Below, piece by piece: positions 1-6,146 of a stretch of 9,221 bases of DNA. Numbering within the stretch: position 1 is the first letter of the stretch; each line of letters begins with the position of its first letter. Below the pieces are notes generated by a model. The model did no database searches. It saw nothing but the letters and a program-made list of their open reading frames with translations, and was not told the origin of the DNA. The DNA is from Christensenellaceae bacterium. Lineage in GTDB: Bacteria > Bacillota > Clostridia > Christensenellales > DTU072. A program made the translations under genes and the position numbers. The DNA is taken from the NCBI GenBank assembly GCA_031260775.1, contig JAISKW010000097.1, positions 1-9,221 on the forward strand, written 5' to 3'.

Positions 1-645
1 ATTATCGATTTCAAAAGAAACAAGGACGGCGTAAAAGCGGTTGTTGATTCAATCCAATACGACCCGAACCGTTCGGCGAACATTGCGTTACTCGTATATG
101 AGGACGGCGAAAAGAGATACATTATTTCCCCCGTCGGCTTAATAAAGGGCGCAACGGTAGTCAGCGGGCCGGAAGCGGACATCAAAGCGGGCAATGCGTT
201 GCAACTTAAGGATATTCCGCAGGGAACGTTTATCCATTGCGTAGAATTAGTCCCCGGGCGCGGCGCGCAGTTCGGCAGAAGTGCCGGAACGCAAATTCAG
301 CTTAGCGCGAAAGAGGGCAAATTTGCTTTAATCAAAATGCCGAGCGGAGAGCTTCGCAAGGTTCCGATAACAGCAAAAGCGACAATCGGACAGGTAGGCA
401 ACGTAGAGCATAACATCATAAGCTTAGGCAAAGCCGGCAAAACGCGTCATTTAGGCGTAAAACCGACGGTAAGAGGAAGCGTTATGAACCCGTGCGACCA
501 CCCTCACGGCGGCGGCGAGGGCAAGTGCCCCGTCGGTATGCCCGGGCCGCAAACCCCTTGGGGCAAGCCGGCACTCGGATATAAGACGAGAAATAAGAAA
601 AAAGCTTCGAGCAAATATATCGTAAGCAGGAGGAAAGGTAAGTAA
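1..645 (+). CDS. rplB: 50S ribosomal protein L2, 5' end missing
   Basis: L2 is a primary 23S rRNA binder needed for subunit association and for the peptidyl transferase region. The reading frame is open from base 1, so the start lies outside the window; 214 residues are visible, and against the usual length of about 275 roughly 60 N-terminal residues are missing. Visible family hallmarks are IIDFKRNKDG at the left edge, the YDPNRSANIALL block, the SH3-like middle part (GQVGNVEHNI), and the nearly invariant NPCDHPHGGGEG segment at window residues 163-174, which carries the functionally important histidine near the peptidyl transferase centre. The C-terminus is basic (KTRNKKKASSKYIVSRRKGK). An in-frame TTG at 199 is not the real start, because homologous sequence continues upstream of it. 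The stop overlaps the rpsS start by one base (TAATG). Identification is certain. Confidence 0.98.
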   Translation: MIDFKRNKDGVKAVVDSIQYDPNRSANIALLVYEDGEKRYIISPVGLIKGATVVSGPEADIKAGNALQLKDIPQGTFIHCVELVPGRGAQFGRSAGTQIQLSAKEGKFALIKMPSGELRKVPITAKATIGQVGNVEHNIISLGKAGKTRHLGVKPTVRGSVMNPCDHPHGGGEGKCPVGMPGPQTPWGKPALGYKTRNKKKASSKYIVSRRKGK

Positions 646-932
646 TGTCAAGGTCAAGCAAAAAAGGGCCCTACGTATTAGAGTCTTTAATGAAAAAAGC
701 GGTGGCGATGCAAGCACAAAAGGACAAGAAGCCTATCAAAACTTGGTCGCGTTCATCAACAATCTATCCCGATTTCGTGGGATTAACCTTTGCGGTTCAC
801 GACGGCAGGAAGCACATTCCCGTGTATTGCACGGAGGATATGGTCGGCTTAAAGCTCGGCGAATTCGCGCCTACCCGTACCTTTAAGGGTCATAAAGACC
901 AATTAAAGTCCACCGGCAAGGGCAAAAAATAA
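645..932 (+). CDS. rpsS: 30S ribosomal protein S19
   Basis: S19 sits in the head of the small subunit next to S13 and contacts the A-site finger and tRNA. The 95-residue length is normal (about 92-95). The signature is complete: MSRSSKKGPYV at the N-terminus, WSRSSTIYPDFVGLTFAVHDGRKHIPVY in the middle and LGEFAPTRTFKGH at residues 72-84, ending in a lysine-rich tail that reaches toward the decoding region in known structures. The ATG shares its A with the stop of rplB, and an AGGAGG (628-633) lies within the end of rplB, 11 nt upstream, so translation is probably coupled to L2. The eleven-base gap to rplV contains that gene's ribosome binding site. Nothing unusual is seen. Confidence 0.98.
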   Translation: MSRSSKKGPYVLESLMKKAVAMQAQKDKKPIKTWSRSSTIYPDFVGLTFAVHDGRKHIPVYCTEDMVGLKLGEFAPTRTFKGHKDQLKSTGKGKK

Positions 933-943
933 GGAGAGTGTAA

Positions 944-1345
944 ATGGCAAAGAGAGTAAGAGAAAAAGCAATAGCAAGGGCAGAGGCGAGAAAAGAAGCC
1001 AGACCTTTCGCAACCGCAAAATACATCAGAATTTCGCCTTATAAGGTAAGAGCGGTATTGGACGTAATCCGCGGCAAGAGCTATATCGAAGCAAGAGCAA
1101 TCCTCAACGCGTTAAACAAGTCGTCGTCCGACCCGATTTTGAAGGTTTTGGACAGCGCGGCGGCAAACGCGGAGCATAATAAGCACCTCAATAAGGACTT
1201 ATTATTCGTCGCGGAGTGCTATGCCGACCAAGGCTCGCACATCAAGAGAATGCAACCCGTTTCAAAGGGTCGCGGACACGCAATATTAAAACGCACCTCC
1301 CATATAACGGTGGTATTGGACGCACAAACGGAGGGCAATAAATAA
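944..1345 (+). CDS. rplV: 50S ribosomal protein L22 with N-terminal extension
   Basis: L22 binds 23S rRNA early in assembly, and its long beta-hairpin lines the nascent peptide exit tunnel, the site where macrolide-resistance changes occur. At 133 residues it is about 20 longer than the common 110-113 form. The extra part is the charged N-terminus (residues 1-22, rich in Lys, Arg, Glu and Ala) ahead of the conserved core that starts at about ATAKYIRISPYKVR. The exit-tunnel hairpin is at residues about 95-120 (DQGSHIKRMQPVSKGRGHAILKRTSHI) and has normal length. The start has AAGGAG (931-936) seven bases upstream, supporting the long version. The end overlaps rpsC by one base (TAATG). Confidence 0.97.
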   Translation: MAKRVREKAIARAEARKEARPFATAKYIRISPYKVRAVLDVIRGKSYIEARAILNALNKSSSDPILKVLDSAAANAEHNKHLNKDLLFVAECYADQGSHIKRMQPVSKGRGHAILKRTSHITVVLDAQTEGNK

Positions 1346-2109
1346 TGGGACAAAAGGTTAATCCGCACGGACTTCGCGTAGGCATCATCGAGGATTGGAA
1401 CAGCAAATGGTTCCCTTCAAAGAAAGATACCGCAAAGTACATTTTAGAGGATAGGCAAATCCGCGACTATGTAAAAAAAGAGTTTTACGATGCAAAAGTA
1501 TCGAAGATTTTAATCACAAGAATCGCGGGTAAAGTAACGGTAGACGTATACAGCGGTATGCCGGCAATTGCACTTTCGAAAGGGAGCGCAATCAGAGAAA
1601 CCAAAAAAGGCAAGAAGAAGCCCGAATTGGTTGCGGTAAACGTTGCAGCGGAAGGGGAAGCGGTTCCCGGGACGGAAGCTCCTAAGAAGGATGAAACACG
1701 CGGAATAGACATTATGACGCGCGAGGTTACCAAGATTTGCGGAAACGCGGTTACGGTAACAATCAATATCCGCGAAGTAAGAGGAGTAGATACCAACGCG
1801 CAGCTTTGCGCAGAGGAAATAGCGGCTCAAATTCAAAAGCGTATAACGGTAAAACGTGCATGCAAATCCGTAATGCAAAGAACGCAAAGAGCCGGCGTAA
1901 AGGGTGTTAAGGTTATGGTTTCGGGCAGAATTGACGGACACGAAATCGCGGCAAACATCAAATTCAGAGACGGGAGTATTCCGCTTCAAACCCTAAGAGC
2001 CGAAATCGACTACGGGTTTGCGACGGCGCATACGACTTATGGGGTCCTCGGTGTCAAGTATTGGATATACAAGGGCGAGGTTTTAAGAAAAAAAGGAGGC
2101 AAGAACTAA
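1345..2109 (+). CDS. rpsC: 30S ribosomal protein S3 with an insertion in the KH-domain GXXG loop
   Basis: S3 lies at the mRNA entry channel in the head of the small subunit and helps to unwind mRNA. Family features are clear: MGQKVNPHGLRVG at the N-terminus, LEDRQIRDYVKK at residues 34-45, and the C-terminal domain with VSGR (192-195), PLQTLRAEIDY and TTYGVLGVKYWIYKGEVL. The basic residues equivalent to the E. coli helicase-type RRxxK are K170, R171 and K174. The type II KH domain is abnormal: where the family has IGKGG followed directly by a helix, this protein reads ALSKG (76-80), then about 39 extra residues rich in Lys, Glu, Pro and Ala (81-119), then GIDIMTREVTKICGN. This accounts for 254 residues against the usual 210-230. 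The usual ARTE motif is also changed to AANI (202-205). The frame is open and codon use matches its neighbours, so it does not look broken. The start is set by the TAATG junction with rplV. Confidence 0.96.
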   Translation: MGQKVNPHGLRVGIIEDWNSKWFPSKKDTAKYILEDRQIRDYVKKEFYDAKVSKILITRIAGKVTVDVYSGMPAIALSKGSAIRETKKGKKKPELVAVNVAAEGEAVPGTEAPKKDETRGIDIMTREVTKICGNAVTVTINIREVRGVDTNAQLCAEEIAAQIQKRITVKRACKSVMQRTQRAGVKGVKVMVSGRIDGHEIAANIKFRDGSIPLQTLRAEIDYGFATAHTTYGVLGVKYWIYKGEVLRKKGGKN

Positions 2110-2110
2110 G

Positions 2111-2545
2111 ATGTTGATGCCTAAGAGAGTAAAACGCAGAATGGTACACCGCGGCAGAATGACCGGGCGTGCAATGAGCGGAAACAAAATAGCATACGGT
2201 GAGTTCGCGTTAGTCGCGTTAGAGCCGGCATGGGTAACGTCGCGCCAAATAGAGGCTGCCCGTATCGCCATGACAAGGTTCACCAAAAGAGCGGGAAAAG
2301 TATGGATTAACATATTCCCCCACAAGCCTGTAACGAAAAAGCCCGCGGAAACGCGTATGGGTTCGGGAAAGGGCAGCGTGGAATACTGGGTAGCCGTGGT
2401 AAAACCCGACAGAGTTCTGTTCGAAATGGGAGAGGTTTCGGAGGTTATCGCCCGTGAGGCGTTCCGTCTGGCATCGTACAAGCTTCCGATAAAGACGAAG
2501 TTTGTTGTGAGAGCCGCCGCAAATAAAGAGGAGGTCAAGGACTAA
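2111..2545 (+). CDS. rplP: 50S ribosomal protein L16
   Basis: L16 is a late-assembling protein that helps to position A-site tRNA near the central protuberance. It has 144 residues, as usual. Conserved parts are MLMPKRVKRRMVHRGRMTGRA at the N-terminus, the WVTSRQIEAARIAMTRF helix (41-57), HKPVTKKPAETRMGSGKG (71-88, the loop reaching toward the peptidyl transferase centre) and the LPIKTKFV end of the core. A second ATG two codons in is possible, but the family normally begins MLxPKR, which favours the first. AAGGAGG (2093-2099) lies inside the 3' end of rpsC, 11 bases before the ATG. The stop overlaps rpmC by one base (TAATG). Confidence 0.98.
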   Translation: MLMPKRVKRRMVHRGRMTGRAMSGNKIAYGEFALVALEPAWVTSRQIEAARIAMTRFTKRAGKVWINIFPHKPVTKKPAETRMGSGKGSVEYWVAVVKPDRVLFEMGEVSEVIAREAFRLASYKLPIKTKFVVRAAANKEEVKD

Positions 2546-2802
2546 TGAAAGCGAAAGAATTATACGAACTCAGCAGTGCGGAGCTCGTTAAGAAAATAGA
2601 AGAGTTAAAGATTGAGCTTTTCAATCTGCGTTTCAAACACGCGTCGTCGCAGTTGCCTAACCCTCAGGTTATACCCGAAACGAAAAAGGACATCGCCCGT
2701 GCGCTAACGATATTAAAGCAACGCGAGCTTGGTTTAAGCGCGGAGCCTGTAAGAGTAGAGGAGCCCAAAAAGGCGCGCAAGGTTAAAAAGGAGAGCAAAT
2801 AA
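2545..2802 (+). CDS. rpmC: 50S ribosomal protein L29 with basic C-terminal tail
   Basis: L29 is a small two-helix protein at the exit of the nascent peptide tunnel, next to L23, where trigger factor and SRP dock. Residues 1-62 form the normal core (MKAKELYELSSAEL, FNLRFKHASSQLPNPQVIPETKKDIARALTILKQREL). About 23 further residues (63-85), rich in Lys, Glu and Val, extend beyond the common 62-68 residue form. In the folded protein this tail would lie on the ribosome surface near the exit site; that position is inferred from known structures. The last codons (KESK then stop) double as the ribosome binding site for rpsQ, which overlaps by one base. Confidence 0.96.
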   Translation: MKAKELYELSSAELVKKIEELKIELFNLRFKHASSQLPNPQVIPETKKDIARALTILKQRELGLSAEPVRVEEPKKARKVKKESK

Positions 2803-3086
2803 TGGCAGACAGGAATTTAAGAAAAGAGCGTGTCGGCATTGTTACGAGCGACAAAATGGACAAGACCGTCGTAGTAACGGTTGAGGACAAGGTCATGGAC
2901 CCGCTGTACAAGAAGTTCGTTAAGCAAACACGGAAATTCGTTGCGCATAACATCGAGTTCACCGACGGAAACGGAGTTGCACAAACCCCGGCAAAAATAG
3001 GAGATACGGTTGAAATAACCGAAACCCGTCCGCTTTCGAAAACAAAGCGTTGGAGAGTTTCGGCGATAGTCGCACGCGCCAAATAG
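2802..3086 (+). CDS. rpsQ: 30S ribosomal protein S17
   Basis: S17 is a primary 16S rRNA binder with an OB fold, acting early in assembly of the body of the small subunit. The core MADRNLRKERVGIVTSDKMDKTVVVTVE and the diagnostic ETRPLSKTKRWRV motif (residues 74-86) are present. The 94-residue length is several residues above the common 84-88; the extra residues seem to lie in the loop around 54-64 (TDGNGVAQTPA) before KIGD. AAGGAG (2788-2793) inside the end of rpmC serves the start. It ends with TAG, whereas most genes here end with TAA, and an 82-nt gap follows before rplN, the first sizeable break in the cluster. Confidence 0.97.
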   Translation: MADRNLRKERVGIVTSDKMDKTVVVTVEDKVMDPLYKKFVKQTRKFVAHNIEFTDGNGVAQTPAKIGDTVEITETRPLSKTKRWRVSAIVARAK

Positions 3087-3168
3087 CGTGAGAGCGAGGC
3101 AACGCGCGAACCCGAAACCCGAAAGGGCAAAAGGAGAGCAAAAGGCTTCGTAATTTCGGAGGAAAGAA
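3087..3168 (+). promoter_or_regulatory. rpsQ-rplN intergenic leader with hairpin over the rplN ribosome binding site
   Basis: This 82-nt gap has no open gene. It holds a 7-nt tandem repeat (CCCGAAA twice, 3111-3124) whose second CCC can pair with GGG at 3125-3127 across a GAAA tetraloop. It also has an orphan AAGGAG (3131-3136) with no start codon near it, and a weak 5-bp hairpin, 3146-3150 with 3157-3161, that covers most of the true rplN GGAGG (3158-3162). No convincing promoter was seen. A role in tuning rplN translation is inference only. Confidence 0.3.
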
Positions 3169-3537
3169 ATGATACAACCTCAAACAAGATTAAATGTAGC
3201 GGACAATTCGGGAGCTAAGGAAATAATGTGCATCAGAGTCCTTGGCGGTTCGTTCGTAAGAGCGGGATATGTAGGCGACATAATAGTGGCGTCGGTCAAA
3301 AAGGCCGAGCCGAACAGAACCGTAAAAAAGGGTGAAGTTGTGACGGCGGTTATTGTGAGAACTCACAAAGAAATCGGTCGCCGTGACGGCTCATTCGTGC
3401 GGTTTGACGACAATGCGGCAGTAATAATCGACAAGCAAAGACAGCCGCGCGGAACGCAAATCAAAGGGCCCGTTGCAAGGGAAATAAAGGACAGAGGGTT
3501 TAACAAAATCGTCTCCTTAGCACCGGAGGTACTATAA
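3169..3537 (+). CDS. rplN: 50S ribosomal protein L14
   Basis: L14 binds 23S rRNA at the subunit interface, forms an intersubunit bridge with L19, and is the docking site for the silencing factor RsfS. The 122-residue length is exactly typical. It opens with MIQPQTRLNVADNSGAKEIMCIRVLGG and contains RRDGSFVRFDDNAAVIID and GPVAREIKDRGFNKIVSLAPEVL, matching the family throughout without gaps. GGAGG (3158-3162) is six bases before the ATG. The stop is followed one base later by the rplX start, so the two are likely translated together. This is one of the least altered proteins in the window. Confidence 0.99.
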   Translation: MIQPQTRLNVADNSGAKEIMCIRVLGGSFVRAGYVGDIIVASVKKAEPNRTVKKGEVVTAVIVRTHKEIGRRDGSFVRFDDNAAVIIDKQRQPRGTQIKGPVAREIKDRGFNKIVSLAPEVL

Positions 3538-3538
3538 T

Positions 3539-3973
3539 ATGAGTTATGGCGTAAAAAAAGGCGATTTCGTAAAGGTTATCGCAGGGAAAGACAAAGGTAA
3601 AACGGCGCAGGTTACGGCGGTCAATGCCGAGACGCACAGGGTGCAAATCGAAGGCAAGGACTTAAAGACCGTCAATATCAAAGCGGTTAAGGCGCGCAAA
3701 GCCAACGAAAAGGGCGGTTTAGTAAAGCAAGCCGGTTCGGTGGATATTTCCAACGTGTTGCCGGTGTGCGCGGCGTGCGGAAAAGCAACCCGCGTAGGCT
3801 ATAAGGTGTTGGAAAACGGCGAAAAAGTCCGTATCTGCAAAAAGTGCGGCGAGGTACTTGTTACCGAAAAGGCTGCCACAAAGAGGGCGAGCAAGGCCGA
3901 AGCGAAAGCGGATACCGCAAACAAAAAAATCAGAAAGAAGGCGTCGGCTGAGGGAACGGAGGAGAATAAGTAA
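3539..3973 (+). CDS. rplX: 50S ribosomal protein L24, zinc-ribbon type with Lys/Ala-rich tail
   Basis: L24 starts 23S rRNA folding at the 5' end and sits near the exit tunnel. The KOW domain is residues about 6-35 (KGDFVKVIAGKDKGKTAQV), followed by KANEKGGLVKQAGSVDISNVLPV. A zinc ribbon follows, with cysteines at 77, 80, 100 and 103 (CAAC and CKKC), a form known in Clostridia and relatives but lost in many other bacteria. After GEVLV, where the family usually stops, about 37 more residues (108-144) rich in Ala, Lys and Glu continue, giving 144 against about 102-118. GGAGG (3525-3529) lies in the end of rplN, nine bases before the ATG. The stop overlaps rplE by one base (TAATG). Confidence 0.97.
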   Translation: MSYGVKKGDFVKVIAGKDKGKTAQVTAVNAETHRVQIEGKDLKTVNIKAVKARKANEKGGLVKQAGSVDISNVLPVCAACGKATRVGYKVLENGEKVRICKKCGEVLVTEKAATKRASKAEAKADTANKKIRKKASAEGTEENK

Positions 3974-4521
3974 TGAACAGAGTTAAGGAAAAATACATTA
4001 AGGAAATCATCCCCGCGCTTACAACGAAGTTCGGTTATACAACGGTGATGCAGGTTCCGAAGCTTGATAAAATTATCCTCAATATGCGCTTAGGCGACAT
4101 AAAGGATAACGGCAAAAGCGTGCAAAACGCCGCTTTAGAGCTTTCAAATATTGCCGGACAAAAAGCGGTTTTGACAAAGGCAAAGACGTCGGTTTCGAAC
4201 TTTAAGGTTCGTGAAGGAATGCCTCTCGGCGCGAAAGTCACCTTAAGGGGCGACAGAATGTGGGAATTCTACGACAAATTAGTTTCCATATCGCTTCCTA
4301 AAGTCCGCGATTTCCGCGGAGTACCTTCGAAGTCGTTCGACGGCAGAGGCAACTACTCGTTAGGAATTAAAGAGCAGTTGATTTTCCCCGAAATCGACTA
4401 CGATAAAATCGAGAAAATCAGAGGTTTCGACATCGCGTTCGTAACGAGCGCGAATACCGATGAGGAGGCAAAAGAGTTGTTAACGCTGCTCGGAATGCCT
4501 TTCGTTAAGGAGAGCAAATAA
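3973..4521 (+). CDS. rplE: 50S ribosomal protein L5
   Basis: L5 binds 5S rRNA and, with L18, delivers it to the central protuberance; it also touches P-site tRNA and S13. Length 182 is normal (about 179-180). Conserved blocks are VPKLDKIILNM (28-38), AGQKAVLTKAKTSVSNFKVREGMPLGAKVTLRG (61-93), PKVRDFRG (109-116) and the SFDGRGNYSLGIKEQLIFPEIDYDKI segment (121-146). The usual NMGVGD reads NMRLGD here, a small departure. Its final codons KESK plus stop contain AAGGAG and form the ribosome binding site for rpsN, in the same arrangement as at the rpmC/rpsQ junction. The start is set by the TAATG overlap with rplX. Confidence 0.98.
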   Translation: MNRVKEKYIKEIIPALTTKFGYTTVMQVPKLDKIILNMRLGDIKDNGKSVQNAALELSNIAGQKAVLTKAKTSVSNFKVREGMPLGAKVTLRGDRMWEFYDKLVSISLPKVRDFRGVPSKSFDGRGNYSLGIKEQLIFPEIDYDKIEKIRGFDIAFVTSANTDEEAKELLTLLGMPFVKESK

Positions 4522-4706
4522 TGGCAAAGACATCGTTAAAGGAAAAACAAAAAAGAAAGGCGAAGTACCCCGTAAGAGCGTATACGAGATGCAGCATCTG
4601 CGGCAGACCGCACTCGGTTCTTAAGAAGTACGGTATCTGCAGACTTTGCTTCCGCGAGTTAGCGTATAAAGGAGAGCTTCCGGGAGTGACAAAGTCGAGC
4701 TGGTAA
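4521..4706 (+). CDS. rpsN: 30S ribosomal protein S14, zinc-binding (type Z)
   Basis: S14 belongs to the head of the small subunit beside S3 and S10. This is the short 61-residue zinc form (also called rpsZ or rpsN1), with cysteines at 24, 27, 40 and 43 (CSIC and CRLC), the basic YPVRAYTRC stretch before them, and the GICRLCFRELAYKGELPGVTKSSW ending that marks the type. Bacteria with this form often carry a second, cysteine-free S14 under Zur control elsewhere; none is present here. The start is fixed by the TAATG overlap with rplE. A 79-nt gap follows. Confidence 0.99.
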   Translation: MAKTSLKEKQKRKAKYPVRAYTRCSICGRPHSVLKKYGICRLCFRELAYKGELPGVTKSSW

Positions 4707-4785
4707 GCTAAAGACTTTCAGAAAACAAAAAGGTAACGGGCCGTATACGAGGTATAAACGCCGTTAATAACAAGGAGAAATAAAG
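4707..4785 (+). promoter_or_regulatory. rpsN-rpsH intergenic leader with imperfect hairpin
   Basis: No gene is present. An imperfect stem can form from TAACGG (4734-4739) with CCGTTA (4761-4766), then two more pairs (4742-4743 with 4759-4760) and four A/T pairs (4744-4747 with 4753-4756) around a 5-nt loop, giving 12 pairs with two 2-nt bulges. There is no T-run after it, so it is not an intrinsic terminator. The rpsH ribosome binding site AAGGAG (4772-4777) lies just downstream and is left free. S8 is a known autoregulator of the spc operon in E. coli, but I cannot identify an S8 site here; a regulatory role is speculation. Confidence 0.35.
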
Positions 4786-5181
4786 ATGACAGACCCAATA
4801 GCGGATATGCTCACACGCATCAGGAACGCTCAAGCCGTAAAAAAAGCAACGGTTGAAGTTCCGGCGTCAAAAATAAAGAAGTCAATCGCGGAGATATTAA
4901 TCCGCGAGGGATATATAGTTTCGGCGGAAACGATAAAGATAGAGGGCAGCGTTGCCGAGTCAATCCATATCGTTTTGAAATACGTCGATAAGAAAAAGGC
5001 GATAACGGGAATCAAGAGGATTTCAATACCCGGGCTGCGCGTTTATTCGGAGGTTGCAACGTTGCCGCGCGTTTTGGGCGGATTAGGCATAGCAATCGTA
5101 TCCACCTCGAAAGGGATAATGACGGATAAGGAAGCGCGCAAAGAGAACATCGGCGGCGAAGTGCTTGCCTATGTTTGGTAA
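4786..5181 (+). CDS. rpsH: 30S ribosomal protein S8
   Basis: S8 is a primary binder of the central domain of 16S rRNA (helix 21) and, in enterobacteria, the translational repressor of its operon. Length 131 is typical. MTDPIADMLTRIRNA opens the protein, the N-terminal alpha/beta domain runs to about residue 70, and the C-terminal RNA-binding part has RISIPGLRVY (78-87), the STSKG loop (106-110) and MTDKEARKENIGGEVLAYVW, as expected. AAGGAG (4772-4777) is eight bases upstream. It is separated by 12 nt from rplF, whose ribosome binding site begins at the last base of this gene's stop codon. Confidence 0.99.
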   Translation: MTDPIADMLTRIRNAQAVKKATVEVPASKIKKSIAEILIREGYIVSAETIKIEGSVAESIHIVLKYVDKKKAITGIKRISIPGLRVYSEVATLPRVLGGLGIAIVSTSKGIMTDKEARKENIGGEVLAYVW

Positions 5182-5193
5182 GGAGGTAAAGAA

Positions 5194-5757
5194 ATGAGCA
5201 GAATCGGAAAATTACCTATAAAATTAGAAAACGGCGTAAGCGCGGAGCTCAAAGACGGTGTAGTTACCGTAAAAGGGCCTAAAGGCGAGCTTTCGCAGGT
5301 TATCGCGTGCAAAACCGTAGATATCAATATCGAAGCGGGCGTTTTGACGGTAACAAGACAAAACGATGCAAAAGAGAGCCGCGCGGCGCACGGACTGTAC
5401 AGAGCGTTAATCGCAAATATGGTCGTAGGCGTTGAGAAAGGCTACAAGAAAGAACTCGTAATGGAAGGCGTCGGTTATAAAGCCGAGCAAAAAGAGGGCA
5501 GCGTCGTGTTAAGAGCCGGCTATAGCCACCCTATTACGGTAGTCGCGCCCGAGGGAATTACGCTTAGCGTAAGCAAAACCCCCGCAAACGTCAACCAGCC
5601 CGAAATTATCGTTGAGGGAATCGACAAGACATTGGTAGGACAGGTCGCCGCAGATATTAAGCGTATCAGAAAGCCCGACCCGTATCATCAGTACGGCGTT
5701 CGCTATAAGGGCGAAAAGATTGCGCGTAAACAAGCCAAAAAGACGGGCAAAAAATAA
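5194..5757 (+). CDS. rplF: 50S ribosomal protein L6 with altered PYKGKG motif
   Basis: L6 binds helix 97 of 23S rRNA near the sarcin-ricin loop and the factor-binding site. Two repeated alpha/beta domains are visible: MSRIGKLPIK through about residue 82, and KKELVMEGVGYKAEQKEGSVVLRAGYSHP through about 160. Length 187 is slightly above the usual 178-180 because of a lysine-rich end (KQAKKTGKK). The normally near-invariant RKPEPYKGKGIRY reads RKPDPYHQYGVRY, so K-G-K is replaced by H165-Q166-Y167; YKGE (171-174) then follows normally. AAGGAGG (5180-5186), seven bases before the ATG, is one of the strongest ribosome binding sites in the window. Confidence 0.98.
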   Translation: MSRIGKLPIKLENGVSAELKDGVVTVKGPKGELSQVIACKTVDINIEAGVLTVTRQNDAKESRAAHGLYRALIANMVVGVEKGYKKELVMEGVGYKAEQKEGSVVLRAGYSHPITVVAPEGITLSVSKTPANVNQPEIIVEGIDKTLVGQVAADIKRIRKPDPYHQYGVRYKGEKIARKQAKKTGKK

Positions 5758-5770
5758 GGAGAGTTGAAAG

Positions 5771-6139
5771 ATGGTAAATAAAATCGACAGCAACAAGGTA
5801 AGACAAGGAAGACACGAAAGGCTTCGTAACAAGTTGAGCGGCGACGCGGCAACACCGAGGCTCAACGTGTACCGTTCCTTAAACCATATTTACGCGCAAA
5901 TTATCGACGACACTAAGGGCGAAACCTTGGTAGCGGCATCATCGTTGGATGCGGATATCAAAGCCCTCCGCGACGAAAACGATAAGAAAGGCGTAGCGGA
6001 AGCGGTAGGAGAGAAGATTGCAAAGCTTGCAATCGACAAGAATATCACGGCAGTAGTCTATGACCGCGGCGGATACCTTTATACGGGCAGAGTCGCAAGC
6101 TTAGCCGAGGGCGCACGCAAGGGAGGATTAGTATTCTAA
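5771..6139 (+). CDS. rplR: 50S ribosomal protein L18
   Basis: L18 binds 5S rRNA together with L5 and anchors it to the 50S central protuberance. It has 122 residues, the family norm. The basic N-terminal arm (RQGRHERLRNKLSG) precedes TPRLNVYRSLNHIYAQIIDD (28-47), then ETLVAASSLD and AVGEKIAKLAIDKNI, and YDRGGYLYTGRVASLAEGARKGGLVF at the end, where the aromatic/hydrophobic finish (GLxF) is characteristic. AAGGAG (5757-5762) follows directly on the rplF stop, eight bases from the ATG. A 43-nt gap leads to rpsE and contains a short GC-rich hairpin. Confidence 0.98.
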   Translation: MVNKIDSNKVRQGRHERLRNKLSGDAATPRLNVYRSLNHIYAQIIDDTKGETLVAASSLDADIKALRDENDKKGVAEAVGEKIAKLAIDKNITAVVYDRGGYLYTGRVASLAEGARKGGLVF

Positions 6140-6146
6140 TCTACAA

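Noticed and set aside
199..645. Reading rplB as a short gene starting at TTG 199
   Set aside because: L2 homology continues in the same frame back to base 1, so the gene is cut by the window edge, not shortened.
1585..1701. Frameshift pair or intein as explanation for the odd S3 segment
   Set aside because: The other two frames give no S3-like sequence and hit stops, and about 39 residues is far too short for an intein. An in-frame insertion fits best.
2083..2538. 151-codon minus-strand open frame across rplP
   Set aside because: Antisense shadow of a conserved ribosomal protein gene with no independent support.
3092..3168. Small coding frame around the orphan AAGGAG in the rpsQ-rplN gap
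   Set aside because: The frame (reading KESKRLRNFGGKK to a stop) has no start codon and no resemblance to a known protein.
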